From Candidatus Aquidulcis sp. (lineage in GTDB: Bacteria; Chloroflexota; Anaerolineae; UBA4142), in the NCBI GenBank assembly GCA_020723345.1, contig DYJA01000036.1:24141-57879 (forward strand): a stretch of DNA of 33,739 nt, read 5' to 3'. Made by a program: the position numbers and the translations under genes. Below, one piece after another: positions 23,519 through 30,964 of the stretch; positions within the stretch are counted from its first letter, which is position 1, and every line of letters begins with the position of its first letter. Below the pieces are notes generated by a model. It had not been told where the DNA came from. It saw only the letters and a program-made list of their open reading frames with translations, and did no database searches.

Positions 23519-24909
23519 ACCCTGTGTATCGTTTTCTTCCACGCCTTTCACCTGCTACACTAATCATCGTGGGCGTTGCGGCTGGCATTGCGTTTCTCAT
23601 CGGACCATTAATGCGGTTAGGGAAAATCGGTACGCGCGAGATGGTCATCCTGATATTTGGCTTTGCGATGGCCATTCTCGTACTGATTCCGTCCAAGCGG
23701 GTGCTCAAACTCGGCATGGTGATCTGGATCGTGACGTTCGGGTTGGGTTGGCGCACCATTCACGTCACGAGCATCTTAAGCATTCACCCAGCGGTGGTAC
23801 TAGCGGTCTTGCTCTTTGTCGGTACGCTGATCCACGATCTCTTGTATCGCCGCCATACCGATTTTTCCATTTCGATCTGGATTCCACTCCTAACCCTGTT
23901 TGCATTCTTAGGGATGCTTACGGCCTATGACCGTGGCACGCCTGTCGATCTCATCCTACAAGAGTCACAGGTTTTCTTAGCGCTCATTCCTGCCTATTAT
24001 GTGATCCGATGGAACGTCGAAACGCAACGTGACTGGGAAAACGTTGCGCGATGGCTGATCGTCGTCGCCGTGTACGTTAGCTGCCTTGGCTTGCTTGACT
24101 TGGTCGCGCCAGATGTGAGCCGACGGCTTTCCGGCAACGAATCAATTGATACGGTGTACATGACAACGCAGGGCATTGGGCGCGCCATGTTTATTTTCTA
24201 CGGAAGCCCTATCGCAGGATTTCTAATCTATATGTTCTTTGGACTCACGGCGCACTTTTTCTTGACGAGTCTCCAACACGGCGGAATTGTGCGTTGGATC
24301 AGTGCGCTCGCCCTGCTGGCTGAACTCGCAGGAATTTATCTGTGCGGTTACCGTGGAGCGTACTATGCCCTAGGAGTATTTTTGCTTGTCTACGCCGTGA
24401 TCCTTCCGCGTGCCAAGATTCTACTTGCGGCTGGGATCGCAGGACTTCCACTTCTGCCTGAAGAATTTTATCTGCGCGTTATCTCGCTGATAGACACACG
24501 TTATGCGGATTCGAGCCAGTTCAAGCGGATTGATCGTGCGACTCAGGCGTTTGATCTGGTCAAGCAATTCCCACTCACTGGTGTGGGGTTTGGCGGCAGC
24601 GGGTACGTTCATAGTGATTTCGTCCAAATTGCTGCCAATCTCGGTGTCCCTGCGTTGGGTATTTTTCTCGTGTGGATTGCTAGCGTGATGTGGCGTCTAT
24701 TCCGAATCGCCCGGCAAGCCAATTGGATTGGTGAGTACGCCGGCGCCTTGTTCGCCACATTCTGCGGCTTGCTGGTTACATTTGCCGGGGAGGGGCTGAT
24801 CGTACTGCCCCAGCTTATGGTGCCGATCTGGTTTATGGTTAGCATGGCTCTCAAGTTGGTCGATTTGCACAAACAAGCGGAAGCACCCAGTCGAACCCTT
24901 GCAACTTGA
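23515..24909 (+). CDS. O-antigen ligase/polymerase-family membrane protein (WaaL/Wzy-like)
   Basis: The 464-residue product has about eleven hydrophobic helices and a large outer loop (~310-380) with the family signatures. These include CGYRGAYYAL (277-286, with conserved Arg280), R...TQAFDLVKQFPLTGVGFGGSG and VHSDFVQIAANLG (His366), typical of the Wzy_C/O-antigen ligase superfamily. Such proteins either polymerise repeat units or transfer lipid-linked glycan to an acceptor on the outer face. No Wzx flippase is in the window, and export is by an ABC system, so a ligase role (glycan to cell-surface acceptor) is the simpler reading. Polymerase cannot be excluded. ATG 23515 overlaps the upstream stop. 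CGCG words are sparse compared with the GT genes. Confidence 0.84.
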   Translation: MNPVYRFLPRLSPATLIIVGVAAGIAFLIGPLMRLGKIGTREMVILIFGFAMAILVLIPSKRVLKLGMVIWIVTFGLGWRTIHVTSILSIHPAVVLAVLLFVGTLIHDLLYRRHTDFSISIWIPLLTLFAFLGMLTAYDRGTPVDLILQESQVFLALIPAYYVIRWNVETQRDWENVARWLIVVAVYVSCLGLLDLVAPDVSRRLSGNESIDTVYMTTQGIGRAMFIFYGSPIAGFLIYMFFGLTAHFFLTSLQHGGIVRWISALALLAELAGIYLCGYRGAYYALGVFLLVYAVILPRAKILLAAGIAGLPLLPEEFYLRVISLIDTRYADSSQFKRIDRATQAFDLVKQFPLTGVGFGGSGYVHSDFVQIAANLGVPALGIFLVWIASVMWRLFRIARQANWIGEYAGALFATFCGLLVTFAGEGLIVLPQLMVPIWFMVSMALKLVDLHKQAEAPSRTLAT

Positions 24910-24914
24910 TCGCA

Positions 24915-26927
24915 ATGAAATGGAAATTCAGCATAGTGCGTCGCTTTTGGTCTGAATACGGCATATTCATCGTTTTGCTTTTGGCGTTTGCGATTCAGTT
25001 TGCCCTACTTGATGCGCGCACATTACATGGAGATGAATTCGGCAGCATCAATGAGGCAAAGCAACTCGGGCGGAATTTCAATTCGGTTCTTTACTTTGCG
25101 ACTTTGAACGCATGGCTCTCTCTGGGAGACGGAGAATTCTGGCTGCGTTCACCGTCTGCCCTAGCCACGGTATTCACCGGCGCGGTGACATTTACGTGGG
25201 TCAAGTTAGCATACGGCAAGGAAGCCGCAACTGCGACAGCGCTTTTGCTCGCCACCAATCCGTTCCTGATCGTCTATGGACAGCAGATCCGGTTTTATGG
25301 CTTTGCTTTGGTTACCGCCAGTCTTTCCGTGTGGGCATTTATCTATTATTTAAAGCACGGAACTCTTCGAGCGATAGCCCTGTGGGGCATTGCCAGCCTG
25401 CTCGCCGTGACCACACTCTTATTGAACGGGCTGCTATTGCTGTGCCAGGGCATTACGGTATTCTTTTTGAGCCAGCTATCCGCACGGCGTAAGATTGTCA
25501 TCGTCGGACTAGTTGTTGTTACGGCAATTCTACTAGTCGCGCTTCCGGCTGTGCGTCAGTTTGCTTTCGATACATTGGCGATCTATACAAATGCGGATTC
25601 ACGCTATTCCGCCTCGCGGGGATTGACCTTCACTCAGATCGTGAAGATTCCGGCGACTGGATTCTTTTTCATATTCGGCGAATCGGTCTATCCTCTCACC
25701 TACTGGCTTGTCATTCCTGGAATATGCCTTTGGGGCGTTGCTTTCGCTATCGGTGCGCGCAGGGTATGGCAAAATCGGCAGGTGGCTGTTTTCATCGCCC
25801 TGTCCCTGGTGATTGCCCCGTTGCTCCTCTATCTTGTGTTCGATCCATTGTCTCCCCCGACATTACAAGGCGCCGCACCGCGCTACCTGATCTTTCTTCT
25901 GCCGTTACTCATCGTACTTGGCGCGGCAATGAGACAATCAAAAATAGCGACCTGGGTAACGGTATCTCTACTCCTCGTGAATCTGAGTTCCCTGCTATTC
26001 TACTGGTATGGAGACTGGGCTTATACCGATGACCGGATTGACTGGCGCGGAGTAACGCGCTGGGTCAGTAATCACATTACAGCACAGACAAGCGTGCTCT
26101 TGGATGGACGTGCTCAAGAAGTTGCAAGTCGCTATTTTCCGCCCGCCTGGAACCAATCGAGTCTGTGGACTTGGGAATCCAATGGCACGAACGATCTCGC
26201 TGAGACTCAACGCATTATCGTGATCAGCAATGATTTCCACCAAGAGAGACGAAGCCAAACAACCGCGCTAATGCGCGAACTCGAGAAAAATTACATCCGC
26301 TCCGATGTCTGGGCGAACTATCCGACTTTCATCTATGTTTATGATCGCGCAGACAATCACGCTGGCACGTATCGCGTCGATCGCGTGACCGGTTCTGTGA
26401 ATCTTCCCGTAGAAATCTACGGATTGGAATTCCAAGATATCCATTTGCCCGTCGCAGTCAATCTTAAAGGACGCTCCACACAGATTTCAGGCGCGTTGAG
26501 ACTCTTCGATCAAAACAGTCCAACTTCTCGAATGTTACCCCTGGCAAAGCCGACCTCCGTACATAGCGTGTGGCTCTTGAGTAATATGACAGAAGCGCAG
26601 GGATTGAAGTTGGGCACACTCGTTGCCAACTTGAAATTAATCGCGGACGATAATTCGTTTCATACACTCCCGATCCGATACGGGGTTGAGACGAGCGCGT
26701 GGAATGAACGCTGCCAAACGGCGACATGCTCAAGTATCTATTCATGGCACAAGCGGATCGCTCTGCTCGGAACTGAGCGATACCCCGAAAGTTGGAAAGA
26801 CTTTGAAGCATTCATATTCGCCGGCAAGTTGATCTTGCCTAATCCTATATCCATTCGCGCCCTTGAGTTCAAGCGCGTTGAATCCCCTGGGACCCTGTAC
26901 ATCTGGGGCATGATGTTCGAACCATGA
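24915..26927 (+). CDS. GT-C membrane glycosyltransferase (ArnT/PMT-like) with large external C-terminal domain
   Basis: The 670-residue product has an N-terminal hydrophobic helix followed by LDARTLHGDEFGSINEA (32-48). Its Asp40-Glu41 match the first-loop acidic pair of GT39/GT83 transferases, which use polyprenyl-phosphate sugars on the outer face. About ten more helices run to ~residue 370. The last ~295 residues are soluble. Their final part (488-670) is beta-rich, with VHSVWLLSNMTEAQG, GTLVANLKLIADDN, LPIRYGVETSAWNE and a C-terminal LYIWGMMFEP, recalling galactose-binding-like sandwiches. ATG 24915 is 5 nt after the ligase stop; a TTG at 24906 is possible. It ends in ATGA overlap with the next gene. 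It would modify the exported glycan or a surface protein. Confidence 0.8.
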   Translation: MKWKFSIVRRFWSEYGIFIVLLLAFAIQFALLDARTLHGDEFGSINEAKQLGRNFNSVLYFATLNAWLSLGDGEFWLRSPSALATVFTGAVTFTWVKLAYGKEAATATALLLATNPFLIVYGQQIRFYGFALVTASLSVWAFIYYLKHGTLRAIALWGIASLLAVTTLLLNGLLLLCQGITVFFLSQLSARRKIVIVGLVVVTAILLVALPAVRQFAFDTLAIYTNADSRYSASRGLTFTQIVKIPATGFFFIFGESVYPLTYWLVIPGICLWGVAFAIGARRVWQNRQVAVFIALSLVIAPLLLYLVFDPLSPPTLQGAAPRYLIFLLPLLIVLGAAMRQSKIATWVTVSLLLVNLSSLLFYWYGDWAYTDDRIDWRGVTRWVSNHITAQTSVLLDGRAQEVASRYFPPAWNQSSLWTWESNGTNDLAETQRIIVISNDFHQERRSQTTALMRELEKNYIRSDVWANYPTFIYVYDRADNHAGTYRVDRVTGSVNLPVEIYGLEFQDIHLPVAVNLKGRSTQISGALRLFDQNSPTSRMLPLAKPTSVHSVWLLSNMTEAQGLKLGTLVANLKLIADDNSFHTLPIRYGVETSAWNERCQTATCSSIYSWHKRIALLGTERYPESWKDFEAFIFAGKLILPNPISIRALEFKRVESPGTLYIWGMMFEP

Positions 26928-27706
26928 ATGCAAATCAACCTCAATTGTCCATCTTGGTGCCAACCTTCAACAACGAAAAAATCATCCGCGACTGCCTCGA
27001 ATCGGTGAAATGGGCGGACGAAATTCTCGTCGCCGACTCGTTCAGCACCGATCGTACGCTGGACATTTGCCGCGAGTACGGCGCGCGCATCATTCAGCAC
27101 GAGTACGTTCAATCGGCGAAGCAAAAGAATTGGGCGATCCCGCAATGCGCGCACGCGTGGATTTTGCAAATCGATACCGACGAGCGATTGGAACAAGGCG
27201 CGCGTGAAGAAATCATTAACGCGATCGCCAACGCGCCCGACGACCTAAACGTCTTTCGCATTCCGCGCAAGAACCACATCCTCGGAACCTGGTTGCAAGT
27301 TTCCAATCTCTATCCCGATTACCAGACGCGTCTCTTCCGGCGCGACCTCGCGCGGTTCGAAGACAAAGAAGTTCACGCGCACATCCGCGTTCCCGGACAA
27401 GTCGGCACACTGCAACACCATCTTTTGCACTATGGCATGACTTCGCTGAGCAAACAACTGATGAATCTGGATCGCTATTCGCGTTATCAAGCCGACGAAC
27501 TGAAAAAGCGCGGCAAACATTTCCACTGGTACCAACTCGTGTTCCGACCCGTTGCCATTTTCGCGTACTATTACTTTTGGAAACGCGGTTTCACCGCGGG
27601 TTATCGCGGCTTGCTGATTTCGGCAATCAGCACGACCTTCGATTTTTGGGCGCACGCCAAACTATGGGAGATCGAAACATTCAATCTGCCCGCCAGTCCC
27701 CGTTAG
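26924..27706 (+). CDS. GT2-family glycosyltransferase (WaaE/KdtX-like)
   Basis: The 260-residue product has QLSILVPTFNNEKIIRDCLE (7-26), then WADEILVADSFSTDRTLDIC (30-49) and QKNWAIPQCAHAWILQIDTD (67-86). The metal-binding pair is D84-T-D86. This order, with the diagnostic DSxSTDxT and LQxDxDE blocks, is the WaaE/KdtX-type subgroup that adds glucose-like residues to LPS cores or glycan chains. The C-terminal part has a hydrophobic stretch (VFRPVAIFAYYYFWKRGF) that may be membrane-associated. ATG 26924 overlaps the GT-C stop. The acceptor is unknown here, and a Chloroflexota cell would not be expected to have a classical LPS core. Confidence 0.86.
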   Translation: MNANQPQLSILVPTFNNEKIIRDCLESVKWADEILVADSFSTDRTLDICREYGARIIQHEYVQSAKQKNWAIPQCAHAWILQIDTDERLEQGAREEIINAIANAPDDLNVFRIPRKNHILGTWLQVSNLYPDYQTRLFRRDLARFEDKEVHAHIRVPGQVGTLQHHLLHYGMTSLSKQLMNLDRYSRYQADELKKRGKHFHWYQLVFRPVAIFAYYYFWKRGFTAGYRGLLISAISTTFDFWAHAKLWEIETFNLPASPR

Positions 27707-28887
27707 CGCAAATTGCGTTTGTTCACGCCGCGGCGCAGATGAGCGGCGTCGAATTCAGCACACTGAACTTGCTCGCGCAACTCGACCGCGCGCGCTGGCT
27801 GCCGCTAACGATTTGTCCCTCCGAAGGCGACTTGCCGACGCGCAGTCGCGCCGCCGGAGTCGAGACCGCCATCGTGCCCATCCAGAATTTTCGTTCGACG
27901 AGTACGCGGCTTGCCGGTCGCACCATCGCGAATCCCTTTGCCCTCGGCGCGAACATGCGCGCGTTGTTCGTCAGCGCGCGCGAACTTGCGGCATTTCTCC
28001 GCGCGCGGCGTCCCGCTCTCGTCGTCACCAAAGGTTTGTTCGCACATCTGTACGGTGGACTCGCCGCGCGCTGGGCAAGGATCCCGTGCGTGTGGCACGT
28101 CCAAGATCGCGTCTCGAATCGTTTGGGTCCCATATTTCCCTGGACACTCGCGTTTGCCGGGCGCGTCCTCGCGCGCGAGATCATCGTGGACGCGGAGAGC
28201 ATCGCGCGGCAACTCACCCCCATCGTTCCTTCCAAGCGTGTAACTGTGATCTGGAATGGGGTAGACACCCATGTATTTTTTCCACAAGCCGCCCACTCTT
28301 ATCTAAGAGAAGAATGGCACGCCAACGACAGCGATTTGCTCATCGGCGTCATCGGACGGCTGACTCGTTGGAAGGGTCAGCACGTTTTGATTCAAGCCCT
28401 GGCGAAGATCGCCGATGAGTTTTCGAACGCGCGCGTAATCGTGATCGGCACGCCCCTTTTCGATAACGATTTGTACGCGCAGTCGTTGCGCGATGATGTA
28501 GCCCGCTTGGGTTTGCTTGAGCGAGTCGTCTTCGCCGGTTTCCGCTGGGATTTGCCCGCCGCGTTGGCGGCGCTCGACATCGTCGCGCATACCGCGTTGG
28601 AGAAGGATTCGACGCCACTCGCAGTTGTCTCCGCGATGGCGTCCGGCAAGCCGATTGTGTGTACACGCGTCGACGGGACGGCGCAACTGTTCGACGAAGG
28701 CGTCGATGGATTTCTGGTTCCACCCGGCGACGCGGACGCGCTCGCCCAACAACTCCGCAGTCTTTTGCAGAACACCGATATGCGCGATCGCTTGGGACGC
28801 GCCGCGCGCGTCAAAGCCGAACGCGAGTTGAGCATTGAGCAATTCGCGCGGCGCTGCGAATCCGTGTTCGAACGTGCATTGCCATGA
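27664..28887 (+). CDS. GT4-like glycosyltransferase with degenerate acidic motif
   Basis: The 407-residue product from ATG 27664 overlaps the upstream gene by 43 nt; no nearer in-frame start codon was seen. Family order is clear: IAFVHAAAQMSGVEFSTLNL (17-36), hinge VTVIWNGVDTHVFFP, donor domain IGVIGRLTRWKGQHVLIQAL (227-246), DEGVDGFLVPPGD. In place of E-x7-E it has D315 and S323 (KDSTPLAVVSAMASGKPIV), so neither Glu is kept in the aligned positions. It may be a variant donor-binding enzyme or a catalytically weak partner of another GT. The rest of the fold is complete and in frame, so it is not a decayed pseudogene. Confidence 0.82.
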   Translation: MGDRNIQSARQSPLAQIAFVHAAAQMSGVEFSTLNLLAQLDRARWLPLTICPSEGDLPTRSRAAGVETAIVPIQNFRSTSTRLAGRTIANPFALGANMRALFVSARELAAFLRARRPALVVTKGLFAHLYGGLAARWARIPCVWHVQDRVSNRLGPIFPWTLAFAGRVLAREIIVDAESIARQLTPIVPSKRVTVIWNGVDTHVFFPQAAHSYLREEWHANDSDLLIGVIGRLTRWKGQHVLIQALAKIADEFSNARVIVIGTPLFDNDLYAQSLRDDVARLGLLERVVFAGFRWDLPAALAALDIVAHTALEKDSTPLAVVSAMASGKPIVCTRVDGTAQLFDEGVDGFLVPPGDADALAQQLRSLLQNTDMRDRLGRAARVKAERELSIEQFARRCESVFERALP

Positions 28888-29873
28888 AACTCCTATTCGT
28901 CCACAATCACCAAACACGATTCGTTCAGATAGACCTTTCCCTCTTGCGCGAACGCTACCAAGTGGAGGAGTGGTATCAGGATAGTCGAGCAGTCAATCTG
29001 CCCAAACTAACTCGTTCGCTGAGCCAAAATGATCTGGTCGTTGGCTGGTTCGCCAGTTGGCACACTTTATTCCCGGTGTTGCTCGCGCCGATTCTCAAGC
29101 GTCCATCGATTCTGATTGTTGGCGGATACGACACGGCGAACCTGCCGGAGATCGGGTATGGCAGCCAGCGCGGCGGCATCAAGCGTTGGATGGCGCGCGC
29201 GACAATGCGTTTCGCCTCGCGCTTGATCACCAACTCGTTCTACGCGCGCGACGAAGCCGTTCGCAACGCCGGCATTGCCCCAGGCAAAATCACCGTAATC
29301 CATCACGGATTCGATGCCACAGACTTGCCTTGCAGCACTGGCAAAGAAAATATGGCACTTACGGTGGGAAATGTCGATCGGGATAATCTCCAACGCAAAG
29401 GTCTGGCGCCCTTTGTTCATGCGGCAGCGTTGCTGCCGGATCTTCCATTCGTTCTGGTTGGAGCGTGGCGCGATGGCGCGATTGAATATCTGCGGTCATT
29501 CGCTCCGGCAAACGTTCAGTTCACCGGCAGATTAGACAACGCGGCGTTATCCGCTTTGCTGGCGCGCGCGTGTGTGTACGTTCAAGCGTCGCGCCACGAA
29601 GCGTTTGGAATGGCGCTCGCCGAAGCGATGTTGTCCGAGTGCGTTCCCGTCGTAACACGCGCTGGCGCGCTGCCCGAAGTTGTCGGTGAGACGGGCATCT
29701 ACATCGACTCGGCAGAACCGCAAGTTGTAGCAGAAGGAATCCGCCACGCGCTCACTTGCGACGATGGCTGGGGCAAGCGTGCCCGTACGCGAATCATCAA
29801 CGAATTCCCATTAGAACGGCGACGACAAGGATTATATTCCGCAGTCGAAAAAACGCTGGAGCAGCATGGATAA
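28884..29873 (+). CDS. Short GT4-family glycosyltransferase
   Basis: At 329 residues it is 60-80 shorter than its GT4 neighbours, the loss being in the N-terminal acceptor domain. The opening MKLLFVHNHQTRFVQIDLSLL lacks the usual GGxE loop, and SNDLVVGWFASWH-like residues (47-60) follow early. The donor half is intact: ITVIHHGFDATDL, LTVGNVDRDNLQRKGLAPFV (159-178) and E-x7-E at E239/E247 (HEAFGMALAEAMLSECVPVV). It overlaps the upstream gene by 4 nt (ATGA) and the downstream GT2 by 8 nt. The shortened acceptor domain suggests a different acceptor, perhaps a lipid-linked one. Confidence 0.87.
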   Translation: MKLLFVHNHQTRFVQIDLSLLRERYQVEEWYQDSRAVNLPKLTRSLSQNDLVVGWFASWHTLFPVLLAPILKRPSILIVGGYDTANLPEIGYGSQRGGIKRWMARATMRFASRLITNSFYARDEAVRNAGIAPGKITVIHHGFDATDLPCSTGKENMALTVGNVDRDNLQRKGLAPFVHAAALLPDLPFVLVGAWRDGAIEYLRSFAPANVQFTGRLDNAALSALLARACVYVQASRHEAFGMALAEAMLSECVPVVTRAGALPEVVGETGIYIDSAEPQVVAEGIRHALTCDDGWGKRARTRIINEFPLERRRQGLYSAVEKTLEQHG

Positions 29874-30906
29874 GCCACCGCTGGTGACGATCATCATGCC
29901 GGTTCGCAATGAGGGACGGCACATCGCGCGCGCGCTCGAGGCGGTGCTCAATCAGGATTATCCGCGCGAGCGCATGGAAATTCTCGTAGTGGACGGCATG
30001 TCCAGCGATGACACGCGCCCCCTCGTCCAAGCGTTTGCGACGCGCGACCCGCGCCTGCGGTTGCTCGATAACCCAGAGCGCATCGTGCCGACCGCGCTGA
30101 ATCGCGGAATCTACGCCGCGCGCGGCGAGGTGATCATCCGCGTCGATGGACACGCCGAAATCGCGCGAGACTATGTGCGCCGCTGCATCGAAGGTTTGGC
30201 GCAAGTTGACGCGGAGTGTATCGGCGGTCCGATTGCGACAGTCGGCGAGACCTGGATTGCGCGTGGAATTGCGATCGCGCAAAGTTCACCTTTCGGCGTC
30301 GGCAACGCGGCTTTTCGCTATTCCAACCGCGCCCAGTACGTCGATACACTGGCGTTTGGCGCGTATCGCCGCCGAGTCTTCGACCGCATCGGCGTGTTCG
30401 ACGAAGAACTGATTCGCAATCAGGACGACGAATTCAATTTTCGACTCGTCCAGGCGGGAGGAAAAATCTGGCTCGCTCCGTCAATTCGTTCGACGTATTA
30501 TTCGCGCGCGTCGCTGCGCGGGCTGGGCAAACAGTACTTTGAGTACGGTTTCTGGAAAGTGCGCGTGATCCAGAAACATGGACGCCCCGCCTCGTGGCGG
30601 CATGTGGTTCCCGTCACATTCGTCCTGGCTCTGACCGCTTCGCTGGTAGTGAGTTTGTTCACGCCATTCTCATTTGGATTCTTCGCGGTGCTGTTGCCCT
30701 ATCTCGCGGCTTCATTGGCGATGTCGGTGTGGCTAGGCGCGCGCCACGGCTGGTCCTATGTGGCTCTGTTGCCGCTTGCCTTTGGTACGCTGCACATCGC
30801 GTATGGCATGGGATTCTTAGTGGGATTGTTCCATTTTGGCTTGCGGCGAAATGCGCGTCCGGTTGGGCTGCGCCGAGATGAACGGCTGGGAACGACGTCG
30901 CGCTGA
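29866..30906 (+). CDS. GT2-family membrane glycosyltransferase (ExoA-like)
   Basis: The 346-residue product has a GT-A domain opening VTIIMPVRNEGRHIARALEA (7-26). The acidic metal site is in IRVDGHAEI (91-99). The ExoA-type block SPFGVGNAAFRYSNRAQYVD (141-160) is followed by DTLAFGAYRRRVFDRIG and by RNQDDEFNFRL (184-194), which holds the catalytic base. Three C-terminal helices (~250-268, 271-291, 298-323) anchor it in the membrane. ExoA-like enzymes add a glucose-type residue to lipid-linked oligosaccharide. ATG 29866 has GGAG 4 nt upstream. The 58-nt gap to the last gene is the longest in the run and shows no terminator. Confidence 0.89.
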   Translation: MDKPPLVTIIMPVRNEGRHIARALEAVLNQDYPRERMEILVVDGMSSDDTRPLVQAFATRDPRLRLLDNPERIVPTALNRGIYAARGEVIIRVDGHAEIARDYVRRCIEGLAQVDAECIGGPIATVGETWIARGIAIAQSSPFGVGNAAFRYSNRAQYVDTLAFGAYRRRVFDRIGVFDEELIRNQDDEFNFRLVQAGGKIWLAPSIRSTYYSRASLRGLGKQYFEYGFWKVRVIQKHGRPASWRHVVPVTFVLALTASLVVSLFTPFSFGFFAVLLPYLAASLAMSVWLGARHGWSYVALLPLAFGTLHIAYGMGFLVGLFHFGLRRNARPVGLRRDERLGTTSR

Positions 30907-30964
30907 GTCGGCTCAAGATCGTATCGGTAAAAACACGCCACTGTTTTCTTATTCGGAGACCAAC

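Noticed and set aside
26924-27706. Assigning the WaaE/KdtX-like GT2 as evidence of a true LPS core
   Set aside because: The subgroup is broad and occurs in non-LPS glycan loci; no lipid A or Kdo gene is in the window.
28303-28917. 204-codon minus-strand frame
   Set aside because: Antisense to the donor domain of a GT4 gene, with low-complexity Arg/Gly-rich product.
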